Origin: an uncultured Winogradskyella sp.
Lineage (GTDB): Bacteria > Bacteroidota > Bacteroidia > Flavobacteriales > Flavobacteriaceae
Direction: 5' to 3'
DNA: 64,000 bases
Assembly (NCBI RefSeq): GCF_947501905.1
Contig: NZ_CANMXL010000002.1
Location: 186,001-250,000 of the forward strand
Both the position numbers and the translations under genes were made by a program. The notes beneath the pieces are model-generated. The model did no database searches. It worked only from the letters and a program-made list of their open reading frames with translations, and was not told the origin of the DNA. Each line of letters begins with the position of its first letter. Within the stretch, counting starts at the first letter, position 1. Below, in pieces: positions 27,863 to 36,810 of the stretch.

Positions 27863-28888
27863 ATGAGATCTTACGGATTTACAATCCTAAATAAATTAGC
27901 TATAATCTGGCTTATCATTATGCTAAGCAATAGTGTATGCTTTTCTCAATCAAATAGCGAACCATCTATTAAAGGTAAACTACATATAGATTCTAGGTGG
28001 AAACCTGTAGTTTACCTTTCTTATATCCCTACTTTTAAGGATATGTCAAAGATGTCCAGTCAAATGATTATCGCTGAAGCAAAAGTAGATAGTTTAGGCT
28101 ATTTTTCATTTCCTGTTAATCAACTCCCTAAAAGTGATAGGCTATATAGAATACATATCTCAAAAAAGAAAGCTCCTCCTGCATCTTTAATTATTGGTGG
28201 AGAAGAAGAAAATCACATATTCTTTATAGCAAACCCAAATGTCAACATATACATATCTAATACAGATAGCTTAGGAATATTCAATAAACATAAGATTCAA
28301 GGCTATCTACCCAATAATGACTTGTCTTCAATTAATAAAATTATAGAAAACCGAAAAACAGAATCATCAACAGATTCGCGAATAAAACGTGAGTTTCTTG
28401 AAAAAAATATAAACAGTAAACTTAGACGTATTGCAGACACTAGTTCACATCCAATTGTATCATTATATGCCTTAAATCAGAGTAATTTTGAGTCTACTTT
28501 TTTAGAAAATCAAAAATTTTACAAAAATTATCTGAAAAAGTGGAAAAATGAAGACTCTTTATATTTTACAGAATTTAGGACTAAACTTCCGACAGAAGAG
28601 AATACATATATATATAAATTTTTACTGATTGCACTTGGTTTCTTCTCTTTGGGATTTATCATCAATTATCTTATAGTTCCAAGGAAAAAGCATAAGCAAA
28701 ACAGAATACTAACTTCATTAAGTATCCAAGAACGGAAAATATTTGCTTTACTTCAGGATGGAAAATCAAACAAAGAAATTTCTGAAGAACTCAATATTGG
28801 TATTAGTACCGTTAAATCTCATATATCATCAATTTATAACAAACTCAATGTGAAATCAAGAAAAGACATTTTGAACTTACACCTCTAA
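27863..28888 (+). CDS. Membrane-spanning LuxR-type regulator with exported sensor domain
   Basis: 341 residues. N-terminal signal peptide or anchor (8-29, ending CFSQ), an exported domain of about 220 residues, one transmembrane segment (251-272), a basic stop-transfer (RKKHKQNR) and a C-terminal LuxR/GerE helix-turn-helix (285-340) with LSIQERKIFALLQDG and KEISEELNIGISTVKSH. The exported part begins like Bacteroidota DUF4369-type or carboxypeptidase-regulatory beta domains (IKGKLHIDSRWKPVVYLSY). The layout is a one-component regulator that would bind DNA from the membrane. Target genes and signal are unknown. Confidence 0.85.
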   Translation: MRSYGFTILNKLAIIWLIIMLSNSVCFSQSNSEPSIKGKLHIDSRWKPVVYLSYIPTFKDMSKMSSQMIIAEAKVDSLGYFSFPVNQLPKSDRLYRIHISKKKAPPASLIIGGEEENHIFFIANPNVNIYISNTDSLGIFNKHKIQGYLPNNDLSSINKIIENRKTESSTDSRIKREFLEKNINSKLRRIADTSSHPIVSLYALNQSNFESTFLENQKFYKNYLKKWKNEDSLYFTEFRTKLPTEENTYIYKFLLIALGFFSLGFIINYLIVPRKKHKQNRILTSLSIQERKIFALLQDGKSNKEISEELNIGISTVKSHISSIYNKLNVKSRKDILNLHL

Positions 28889-28943
28889 TTTTCAATTAGA
28901 TAATTTTTATTATCTTGGAATAACTAACAAAATCAATTTTCTT

Positions 28944-29345
28944 ATGAACACTAAATCATTTATTATTGCCGGCTTAGTTGGTGGTATTGTAGATTGGCTA
29001 TTAGGATGGCTGTTTTACGGAATTATTTTTGCAGACAAATTTCCGCAACCAGATGCGGAAAGTAATGCAATGATTTACATTACATTAGGTTGTCTTGCCT
29101 TCGGTTTTTTCATTTCTTATATTTACAACAAATGGGCTAATATATCAACATTTGGTACTGGCTTAAAAGCAGGTGCAATTATTGGTCTTTTTATGGGTCT
29201 AATTTCAAACTTTTTCAGGTTAGCAGAACAAGCTTCAGATAATTTTGAGATGTTTGGAATTGACTTAGCTATTTCCATCGTAATGGCTGCCTTAGTCGGT
29301 GGTGCTGTAGGATTCGTCAATGGTAAAGTAGGAAGTAAATCCTAA
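28944..29345 (+). CDS. Small four-helix membrane protein (DUF1761-like)
   Basis: 133 residues with four hydrophobic segments at about 6-28, 46-63, 70-92 and 105-125. Conserved-looking features are IIAGLVGGIVDWLLGWLFYG at the start and the glycine-rich ends of helices 3 and 4. It resembles DUF1761-type membrane proteins of unknown function, but this is a loose resemblance. It ends just before a strong terminator and is 55 bases downstream of the LuxR-type gene. Confidence 0.75.
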   Translation: MNTKSFIIAGLVGGIVDWLLGWLFYGIIFADKFPQPDAESNAMIYITLGCLAFGFFISYIYNKWANISTFGTGLKAGAIIGLFMGLISNFFRLAEQASDNFEMFGIDLAISIVMAALVGGAVGFVNGKVGSKS

Positions 29346-29364
29346 ACTTATAAAATACTTATTT

Positions 29365-29393
29365 AAAACGCCTCAGGTATTCTGAGGCGTTTT
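29365..29393 (+). terminator. Intrinsic terminator before marR
   Basis: Perfect 12-bp stem (29365-29376 with 29382-29393), 5-base loop, then more Ts. It isolates the marR-fadNAE operon from upstream genes. Confidence 0.92.
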
Positions 29394-29427
29394 TTTTATT
29401 GCAAATCCTATTAAAACAACTTTTTGC

Positions 29428-29439
29428 TATGCGTGCATA
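29428..29439. promoter_or_regulatory. Distal MarR operator candidate
   Basis: TATGCGTGCATA, an almost perfect palindrome with the same core as the proximal site, 27 bases upstream of it (start to start). Confidence 0.6.
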
Positions 29440-29451
29440 ATTTTTTTAATT

Positions 29452-29469
29452 TACTATGCGCGCATAGTA
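29452..29469. promoter_or_regulatory. Proximal MarR operator candidate
   Basis: Perfect 18-base palindrome TACTATGCG-CGCATAGTA. It ends nine bases before the TATATTTG -7 element, so it covers the expected -33 region of the marR promoter. This is the expected place for repression. Confidence 0.72.
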
Positions 29470-29477
29470 TTTTTTAG

Positions 29478-29485
29478 TATATTTG
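29478..29485 (+). promoter_or_regulatory. -7 element for marR-fadNAE
   Basis: TATATTTG, full match to TAnnTTTG, 18 bases before the marR ATG at 29503. Confidence 0.65.
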
Positions 29486-29502
29486 AAATCTAAGAATTTA
29501 AT

Positions 29503-29958
29503 ATGAAAGATAAAACTATAGATTACGTTCTCAGAACTACATGGTTAGCAGTTAACAAGATGTATAATGAGGAAGCAGCTCAGTTCGACACAACTATGGC
29601 AACAGGTTTTGCCTTATTAAGTATCGATCCAGAATTTGGAACACCTTCTACTTCATTAGGTCCAAAAATGGGAATGGAAGCCACTAGCCTATCTCGCACA
29701 TTAAAAACAATGGAAGAAAAAGGTTTAATTATTCGTAAACCAAACCCAGAAGACGGCCGTGGCGTATTAATTCACTTAACCGAATTTGGAAAAGAAAAGC
29801 GTGATTATTCAAGAGATCGTGTATTGACTTTTAATGAGGCAATTAGAGAAAATGTTTCTAGTGAACAGCTTAATGGTTTTTACGAAGTTGCTAAAGTCAT
29901 CAACCATATGATATCCAATAAAAAAATATATAAACAAAAAGAACATTCATTAAAGTAA
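29503..29958 (+). CDS. MarR-family transcriptional regulator
   Basis: 151 residues, winged helix-turn-helix; the DNA-binding part is MGMEATSLSRTLKTMEEKGLI followed by the wing RKPNPEDGRGVLIHLTEFG (approximately 64-110), with dimerisation helices at both ends. First gene of the operon, one base before fadN. Two palindromes sharing TATGCGYGCATA lie in its promoter region, so it probably represses itself and fadNAE. Its ligand may be an acyl-CoA or a fatty acid by analogy with other regulators of beta-oxidation, which is an inference. Confidence 0.92.
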   Translation: MKDKTIDYVLRTTWLAVNKMYNEEAAQFDTTMATGFALLSIDPEFGTPSTSLGPKMGMEATSLSRTLKTMEEKGLIIRKPNPEDGRGVLIHLTEFGKEKRDYSRDRVLTFNEAIRENVSSEQLNGFYEVAKVINHMISNKKIYKQKEHSLK

Positions 29959-29959
29959 T

Positions 29960-32368
29960 ATGAGTAAGCGTAGAATTAAAAAAGTAGCCATTATTGGTTC
30001 TGGAATCATGGGAAGCGGTATTGCTTGTCATTTTGCTAATATTGGTGTAGATGTGCTACTATTAGACATCGTTCCAAGAGAACTTAATGCCAAAGAGCAG
30101 GCCAAAGGTCTTACTTTAGAAGATAAAGTAGTGCGCAACCGATTAGTAAATGATGCCTTGACAACATCTTTGAAATCAAAACCTTCTCCTATTTATAATC
30201 AATCTTTTGCGACAAGAATCACTACCGGCAATTTAGAAGATGATATCGCAAAAGTTGCTGATGTAGATTGGATTATGGAAGTTGTAGTCGAAAGACTAGA
30301 TATTAAACAACAAGTCTTTGAAAAACTTGAAAAATACAGAACTCCTGGTACATTAATCACATCAAATACATCTGGGATTCCTATTAAGTTTATGAACGAA
30401 GGGCGTTCAGAAGATTTCCAGAAACATTTCTGTGGTACACACTTTTTTAACCCTGCACGCTACTTAAAGTTATTCGAAATTATTCCTGGACCAAATACTT
30501 CTCAAGAGGTGCTTGATTTCTTAAATGGCTATGGTGAACAATTCTTAGGAAAAACCTCAGTAGTTGCTAAAGACACACCTGCGTTTATTGGAAACCGTAT
30601 TGGTATTTTCAGTATTCAGAGTTTATTTCACGCTGTTAAGGATTTAGATTTAACGATTGAGGAAGTTGATAAATTATCAGGTCCAGTAATCGGTAGACCA
30701 AAATCTGCAACCTTTAGAACGGTAGATGTTGTAGGCTTAGATACATTAGTGCATGTTGCAAATGGCATTTATGAAAACTGTAAAGATGACGAACGTTTAG
30801 AACTTTTTAAACTACCTGATTTCATAAATACTATGATGGAAAACAAATGGTTAGGAAGTAAAACTAAGCAAGGATTTTATAAAAAGACGGTATCCGCAGA
30901 AGGTAAAAAAGAAATTTTAAGTTTAGACTTAAATACTTTAGAATACCGTTCAGCCAAAAAAGCAAAATTTGCAACATTAGAGTTAACAAAAACTATTGAT
31001 AATGTAGCAGATCGTTTTAAAATCTTAGTTAAAGGGAAAGATAAAGCAGGAGAATTTTACCGTAAGAGTTTTGCGGCATTATTTGCATACGTATCTAACC
31101 GTATTCCAGAAATTACTGATGAGCTTTACAAGATTGACGATGCTATGAAAGCTGGTTTTGGATGGCAACATGGGCCATTCCAAATCTGGGATGCTATTGG
31201 TGTTGAAAAAGGTATCGAAATGATGCAAGCCGAAGGTTTAAAACCTGCTGACTGGGTTCAAGATATGATTGAGTCTGGTAGCGATAGCTTCTACTCTATT
31301 AAAGATGGTGCAACATACTTCTATGATATTCCGAAGAAAGAACAAGAAAAAATTCCTGGACAAGATGCATTTATCATCTTAGATAATATTAGAAAAACAA
31401 CAGAGGTTTTTAAAAACTCTGGTGTATCAATTCAAGATTTAGGAGATGGCATTCTAAATGTAGAATTCCAATCAAAAATGAATACCATTGGCGGGGATGT
31501 TTTAGCTGGAATTAATAAAGGTATTGATTTAGCCGAAAAAGATTTCGCTGGATTAATCATAGGGAATCAAGGTCCAAATTTCTCAGTTGGAGCAAACATA
31601 GGCATGATTTTCATGATGGCCGCCGAGCAAGAATATGATGAGCTTAACATGGCCATCAAATATTTCCAAGACACAATGATGCGTATGCGTTATTCTGCAA
31701 TCCCTACAATTTCCGCACCTCACGGAATGGCACTTGGTGGTGGTTGCGAGATTTCATTACATGCCGATAAAATTGTAGCAGCAGCAGAAACTTACATGGG
31801 ACTTGTAGAGTTTGGTGTTGGTGTAATTCCTGGCGGTGGTGGTTCTAAAGAAATGGCCTTAAGAGCATCTGATACTTTCAAAAAAGGTGATGTCCAATTA
31901 AATACACTTCAAGAGTATTTCCTAACTATTGGAATGGCTAAAGTATCTACTTCTGCTTACGAAGCGTTTGATTTAGGCTTAATGCAAAAAGGAAAAGATG
32001 TTGTTGTAGTTAATAAAGACCGTCAAATAGCAACTGCTAAAGCACATGCAAAATTAATGGCTGACGCAGGTTATACGCAACCGGTAAGACGTAAAGATGT
32101 TTTAGTGCTTGGTAAACAAGCATTAAGTATGTTTATGGTTGGTACAGATTCTATGGAAGCCTCTAATTATATCAGTGACCATGATCGCAAAATTGCAAAT
32201 AAATTAGGCTATGTAATGGCTGGTGGTGATTTATCAGAACCAACTAAAGTAAGCGAACAGTACTTGTTAGATATTGAGCGTGAAGCTTTCTTATCGCTTT
32301 GTACAGAGCGTAAGACTTTAGAAAGAATTCAGCACATGTTAACCAAAGGAAAGCCTTTAAGAAACTAA
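29960..32368 (+). CDS. fadN: 3-hydroxyacyl-CoA dehydrogenase / enoyl-CoA hydratase, FadN type
   Basis: 802 residues. The N-terminal half is the NAD-dependent dehydrogenase with the Rossmann loop GSGIMG (Gly13, Gly15, Gly18) and FCGTHFFNPARYLKLFEII. The C-terminal part (about 490-700) is a crotonase domain: GPNFSVGANIGM, HGMALGGGCEISLHADK and GVGVIPGGGGSKEM. This dehydrogenase-first order is that of Bacillus FadN and opposite to E. coli FadB. It carries out hydration and oxidation of enoyl-CoA in beta-oxidation. It starts two bases after marR ends and is followed by the thiolase gene after five bases. Confidence 0.93.
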   Translation: MSKRRIKKVAIIGSGIMGSGIACHFANIGVDVLLLDIVPRELNAKEQAKGLTLEDKVVRNRLVNDALTTSLKSKPSPIYNQSFATRITTGNLEDDIAKVADVDWIMEVVVERLDIKQQVFEKLEKYRTPGTLITSNTSGIPIKFMNEGRSEDFQKHFCGTHFFNPARYLKLFEIIPGPNTSQEVLDFLNGYGEQFLGKTSVVAKDTPAFIGNRIGIFSIQSLFHAVKDLDLTIEEVDKLSGPVIGRPKSATFRTVDVVGLDTLVHVANGIYENCKDDERLELFKLPDFINTMMENKWLGSKTKQGFYKKTVSAEGKKEILSLDLNTLEYRSAKKAKFATLELTKTIDNVADRFKILVKGKDKAGEFYRKSFAALFAYVSNRIPEITDELYKIDDAMKAGFGWQHGPFQIWDAIGVEKGIEMMQAEGLKPADWVQDMIESGSDSFYSIKDGATYFYDIPKKEQEKIPGQDAFIILDNIRKTTEVFKNSGVSIQDLGDGILNVEFQSKMNTIGGDVLAGINKGIDLAEKDFAGLIIGNQGPNFSVGANIGMIFMMAAEQEYDELNMAIKYFQDTMMRMRYSAIPTISAPHGMALGGGCEISLHADKIVAAAETYMGLVEFGVGVIPGGGGSKEMALRASDTFKKGDVQLNTLQEYFLTIGMAKVSTSAYEAFDLGLMQKGKDVVVVNKDRQIATAKAHAKLMADAGYTQPVRRKDVLVLGKQALSMFMVGTDSMEASNYISDHDRKIANKLGYVMAGGDLSEPTKVSEQYLLDIEREAFLSLCTERKTLERIQHMLTKGKPLRN

Positions 32369-32373
32369 GAAAA

Positions 32374-33567
32374 ATGAAAACAGCATATATAGTAAAAGCA
32401 TATAGAACCGCAGTTGGAAAAGCACCAAAGGGCGTGTTTCGCTTTAAAAGAACAGATGAATTGGCAGCCGAAACCATCAAACATATGATGAAAGAATTGC
32501 CCAATTTAGACCCAAAACGTATTGATGATGTTATTGTTGGTAATGCAATGCCAGAAGGTTCTCAAGGACTAAATATGGCGCGTTTAATCTCTTTAATGGG
32601 ATTAGAAGTTATTGATGTTCCTGGTGTAACCGTAAACCGTTTTTGCTCTTCTGGAGTTGAGACTATTGGTATGGCAACAGCAAAAATCCAAGCCGGAATG
32701 GCAGATTGTATTATAGCTGGCGGTGCAGAAAGTATGAGTAGCGTACCAATGACAGGTTTTAAACCAGAATTAAACTACGACGCTATTGTAAAAGCGGGTC
32801 ACGAAGATTATTACTGGGGCATGGGAAATACAGCTGAAGCAGTAGCTCAACAATTCAAAGTGTCGCGTGAAGACCAAGATGAGTTTGCATACAATTCTCA
32901 TATGAAAGCCCTAAAAGCGCAAGCCGAAAATCGTTTTCAAGACCAGATTGTACCAATAGAAGTCGAACAAACGTACATTGATGCCAACGGAAAAAAGGCA
33001 ACAAAATCATATACGGTAACTAAAGATGAAGGCCCAAGACAAGGGACTAACAAAGAAGCATTAGCAAAACTTAGAGCAGTGTTTGCAGCTGGTGGTAGTG
33101 TTACTGCAGGTAACTCATCTCAAATGAGTGATGGTGCTGCTTTTGTTATGGTTATGAGTGAAGATATGGTTAAAGAGTTAAATCTTGAACCTGTTGCACG
33201 TATGGTAAACTATGCCGCTGCTGGTGTAGAGCCTCGTATCATGGGTATTGGACCAGTAAAAGCAATTCCAAAAGCCTTAAAACAAGCTGGTTTAAAACAA
33301 GATGATTTATCACTAATAGAATTAAACGAAGCTTTCGCTTCTCAATCTCTTGCAGTTATTAGAGAATTAGATTTAAATCCAGAAATCATAAACGTTAATG
33401 GAGGTGCCATCGCATTAGGTCATCCTCTAGGATGTACAGGTGCAAAATTATCAGTGCAGTTATTTGACGAAATGCGTAAGCAAAATATGCAAGGTAAATA
33501 TGGCGCAGTAACCATGTGTGTTGGAACTGGGCAAGGCGCTTGTGGATTATTCGAATTTTTAAATTAA
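32374..33567 (+). CDS. fadA: Acetyl-CoA C-acyltransferase (3-ketoacyl-CoA thiolase)
   Basis: 397 residues, cytoplasmic, the last step of beta-oxidation: cleaves 3-ketoacyl-CoA with CoA to release acetyl-CoA. Complete thiolase set: nucleophile Cys91 in NRFCSSGVETI, NEAFASQSLA, NVNGGAIALGHPLGCTGAK (active His) and the second Cys382 in MCVGTGQGACG. It sits between fadN and fadE with short gaps of 5 and 30 bases. Confidence 0.95.
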   Translation: MKTAYIVKAYRTAVGKAPKGVFRFKRTDELAAETIKHMMKELPNLDPKRIDDVIVGNAMPEGSQGLNMARLISLMGLEVIDVPGVTVNRFCSSGVETIGMATAKIQAGMADCIIAGGAESMSSVPMTGFKPELNYDAIVKAGHEDYYWGMGNTAEAVAQQFKVSREDQDEFAYNSHMKALKAQAENRFQDQIVPIEVEQTYIDANGKKATKSYTVTKDEGPRQGTNKEALAKLRAVFAAGGSVTAGNSSQMSDGAAFVMVMSEDMVKELNLEPVARMVNYAAAGVEPRIMGIGPVKAIPKALKQAGLKQDDLSLIELNEAFASQSLAVIRELDLNPEIINVNGGAIALGHPLGCTGAKLSVQLFDEMRKQNMQGKYGAVTMCVGTGQGACGLFEFLN

Positions 33568-33597
33568 GAAAAAAGAAATTAAGATTATATAGTAGTT

Positions 33598-35409
33598 ATG
33601 GAAGCAACTCAAGAAAAAGAATTATTAAGAGGTGGACAATTCTTAGTAAAAGAAACAAAGTGTGAAGACGTATTCACTCCTGAAGATTTTTCAGAAGAAC
33701 AGAATATGATGAAAGAAGCAGTAATGGAATTCAACGAACGTGAAATCATTGCACATAAGCCTCGTTTTGAAGCTAAAGATTACGCGCTAACTGAAGAGGT
33801 CATGCGAAAAGCTGGAGAGTTAGGGTTTTTAGGTGTCGCAGTTCCTGAAGCTTATGGCGGATTAGGAATGGGCTTTGTTTCAACATGCTTAACATGTGAC
33901 TATATTTCTTCAGGAACAGGTTCTTTTAGTACAGCTTTTGGTGCGCACACAGGAATTGGTACTATGCCAATTACACTTTATGGAACTGAAGCTCAAAAAC
34001 AAAAGTATGTACCTAAGTTAGCTACTGGCGAATGGTTTGGTGCTTACTGTTTAACAGAGCCAGGTGCAGGATCTGATGCTAATTCTGGCAAAACTACTGC
34101 TGAGCTTTCTGCAGATGGAAAATCTTATAAAATCAACGGACAGAAAATGTGGATTTCAAACGCAGGTTTCTGTAGTGTGATGATAGTTTTTGCACGTATT
34201 GAAGATGATAAAAATATTACTGGTTTCATCGTAGAATATGATGGTGATAATCCAAATGGAATTACTCTAGGTGAAGAAGAACACAAATTAGGTATTCGTG
34301 CTAGTTCTACGCGTCAAGTATTCTTTAACGATACGATTGTACCTGTAGAAAACATGTTAGCTGGTCGTGGTGAAGGCTTCAAAATTGCCATGAATGCATT
34401 AAATGTTGGTCGTATTAAGTTAGCTGCTGCATGTTTAGATTCTCAAAGAAGAATTTTAACCACTGGCGTGCAATATGCAAACGAGCGTAAGCAGTTTAAA
34501 ACACCTATTTCAGATTTTGGTGCTATTAAAACCAAGCTAGCTAAAATGGCAACTGATGCTTATGCAGGAGAATCTGCAACGTATAGAGCTGCCAAAAATA
34601 TTGAAGATCGTATTGCATTACGTGAAGCGGCTGGTAACACACACCAAGAAGCAGAGCTTAAAGGCGTTGAAGAATATGCTATTGAATGCTCTATCTTAAA
34701 AGTTGCGGTATCTGAAGATGTACAAAACTGTGCTGACGAAGGTATCCAGATTTTCGGTGGTATGGGCTTCTCTGAAGAAACACCAATGGAAGCAGCTTGG
34801 AGAGATGCACGTATTGCGCGTATCTACGAAGGTACTAACGAGATTAATAGAATGTTATCTGTTGGTATGTTAGTGAAGAAAGCCATGAAAGGTCATGTAG
34901 ACTTATTAGGACCTGCGCAAGCAGTTCAACAAGAATTAATGGGCATTCCGTCTTTTGAAACACCTGATTATTCAGAGTTGTTTTCTGAAGAAAAAGCAAT
35001 GATTGCAAAGTTGAAGAAAGTATTTTTAATGGTGGCTGGCGCTGCTGTTCAAAAATATGGACCAGATATGGAGCAACACCAACAGTTATTAATTGCTGCT
35101 GCAGATATCTTAATTGAAATCTATATGGCAGAATCTACAATTTTAAGAACTGAGAAAAACGCAAAACGTACTAGCGAAAAAGAACAAGCCGTGCAAATTG
35201 CCATGTCCAAATTATACTTATATAATGCTGTAAGCATTGTAGAAGGAAAAGGAAAAGAAAGTATTATTTCTTTTGCTGAAGGTGATGAGCAACGTATGAT
35301 GCTTATGGGACTTAAGCGTTTTACAAAATACACAAACTATCCAGATATCGTTGACTTACGTAACGAAATCGCAGAAAAAGTTAAAGCAGAAGGGAAGTAC
35401 TGCTTTTAG
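33598..35409 (+). CDS. fadE: Acyl-CoA dehydrogenase, long form
   Basis: 603 residues. FAD enzyme that makes the first oxidation in beta-oxidation. Core domains contain YCLTEPGAGSDANSGKTTA, KMWISNAGFCSVMIVFARI and the catalytic base Glu411 in IYEGTNEINRML. About 150 extra C-terminal residues beyond the medium-chain type form an additional helical region, as in Bacillus FadE and VLCAD-like enzymes. The order fadN-fadA-fadE equals the Bacillus subtilis fadNAE operon. It is the last gene, closed by a terminator at 35430-35461. Confidence 0.94.
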   Translation: MEATQEKELLRGGQFLVKETKCEDVFTPEDFSEEQNMMKEAVMEFNEREIIAHKPRFEAKDYALTEEVMRKAGELGFLGVAVPEAYGGLGMGFVSTCLTCDYISSGTGSFSTAFGAHTGIGTMPITLYGTEAQKQKYVPKLATGEWFGAYCLTEPGAGSDANSGKTTAELSADGKSYKINGQKMWISNAGFCSVMIVFARIEDDKNITGFIVEYDGDNPNGITLGEEEHKLGIRASSTRQVFFNDTIVPVENMLAGRGEGFKIAMNALNVGRIKLAAACLDSQRRILTTGVQYANERKQFKTPISDFGAIKTKLAKMATDAYAGESATYRAAKNIEDRIALREAAGNTHQEAELKGVEEYAIECSILKVAVSEDVQNCADEGIQIFGGMGFSEETPMEAAWRDARIARIYEGTNEINRMLSVGMLVKKAMKGHVDLLGPAQAVQQELMGIPSFETPDYSELFSEEKAMIAKLKKVFLMVAGAAVQKYGPDMEQHQQLLIAAADILIEIYMAESTILRTEKNAKRTSEKEQAVQIAMSKLYLYNAVSIVEGKGKESIISFAEGDEQRMMLMGLKRFTKYTNYPDIVDLRNEIAEKVKAEGKYCF

Positions 35410-35429
35410 TTAAGTTTAATTAGATGTAG

Positions 35430-35461
35430 AAAGTCGGGTTGTTTCGTTGCAATCCGACTTT
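35430..35461 (+). terminator. Intrinsic terminator of the fadNAE operon
   Basis: 12-bp stem (35430-35441 with 35450-35461) with one G-U pair and an 8-base loop, then Ts. Confidence 0.86.
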
Positions 35462-35500
35462 TTTATTTGTGTATATTTAGGTTTCAAAATCCAGAAATAA

Positions 35501-36679
35501 ATGAAATCTATACTATATCTTTTTGTATTTGCCATTACGACCACTACCCTAGCCCAAAACACCGAAGTTTACCTTTTTGATATTTCTAATGCAGATGGTA
35601 AATTATCACTAAGCAATCAGCGAAATGTATCAAATAATGAAGGCTATGACAACCAACCTAGTTTTTATAATGATAATATTTTAGCATTTGTTTCTACAAG
35701 AAATGGACAAACAGATATTGCCAAATATAATATTAGAGATAAAGCTGTTTCGTTTTTAAATAGCACACCAGATGGTGGTGAATATTCGCCATTAAAAATT
35801 CCAAATTCAAAAGATATCTCAGCAGTTAGACTCGATAATGATGGGAAACAGCGCTTATATCGCTACGATTTTAAAACAGGAAAATCTACAGAACTCATCA
35901 AAGACTTGGTTGTTGCTTACTACACTTGGTATGATGAAAATACTGTAGTTTCTGCAGTCATTGAAGATGATGGATTAAATTTATTTGTAACAGATATTAA
36001 AGCTCAAAAGAGTAGAAAATATGCTACAAATGTTGGCCGCTCGTTTCATAAAATACCGAATTCGAAATTAGTGAGTTTTGTGTCTAAAGAAGAGGAACGA
36101 TGGGCTTTAAAGTCTTTAAATCCTCATACAGGTGAAACTGAAGTCATTATGCAATTACCAAATAAAATTGAGGATGTGTGTTGGTTGATTGATGGTAGTG
36201 TAATTATTCCTATTAATAATGTGGTTTACAAATTCAACCCAAAGAAAGACGAACGTTTTAATACATTAGCTAATCTTCAAGATGACAACCTTCAAAAAAT
36301 AACACGTATTAGCACTAACGAGATTGGCACCATGTTGGCATTAGTTTCCGAAGTGTCTCCAGAAGCCATTGTGCAAAAACAATTAGATGCTTATAATGCT
36401 AGAGATATCGATGCGTTTATGGCAACGTACTCTAATGATATAAAACTATATAACTTCCCTAACGAGCTACGTACAGAAGGCCAAGAGGCTATGAAAAACT
36501 CGTACAAAGGCTTTTTTGAAAATACTCCAGACCTCAACTGTAAAATATTAAAACGTATTGTAACTGGTAATAAAGTCATTGACCATGAATTAGTTACTGC
36601 AAATGGCAGTACTTTTAAAGCTGTAGCGGTCTATGAAGTTGAAAATGGGTTGATTAGTAAAGTAACATTTATTAATTAA
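35501..36679 (+). CDS. Exported TolB-like propeller fused to a SnoaL-like domain
   Basis: 392 residues. Signal peptide (about 1-18, ending LAQ). Residues 45-280 contain repeated WD40/PD40-like strands (NQPSFYNDNILAFVSTRNGQTDIA; ISAVRLDNDGKQRLYRYDF; LNLFVTDIKAQKSRKY), as in TolB. Residues about 286-392 are a SnoaL/NTF2-like fold (QLDAYNARDIDAFMATYSNDIKLY). The two parts are rarely joined, so the natural ligand is unclear. It stands alone after the fadNAE terminator. The family call of each half is fairly safe, the function is not. Confidence 0.82.
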   Translation: MKSILYLFVFAITTTTLAQNTEVYLFDISNADGKLSLSNQRNVSNNEGYDNQPSFYNDNILAFVSTRNGQTDIAKYNIRDKAVSFLNSTPDGGEYSPLKIPNSKDISAVRLDNDGKQRLYRYDFKTGKSTELIKDLVVAYYTWYDENTVVSAVIEDDGLNLFVTDIKAQKSRKYATNVGRSFHKIPNSKLVSFVSKEEERWALKSLNPHTGETEVIMQLPNKIEDVCWLIDGSVIIPINNVVYKFNPKKDERFNTLANLQDDNLQKITRISTNEIGTMLALVSEVSPEAIVQKQLDAYNARDIDAFMATYSNDIKLYNFPNELRTEGQEAMKNSYKGFFENTPDLNCKILKRIVTGNKVIDHELVTANGSTFKAVAVYEVENGLISKVTFIN

Positions 36680-36810
36680 TGTAACATTATACTATCTTTA
36701 AATACAAATATTTAACCGACCTCAACTACACCATCAACCTAACGTACTTGTTTATTCTAACAAGTGACTGTACCTTTTGTATCATTTTTTTACTCAAACG
36801 CATTCTAAAT

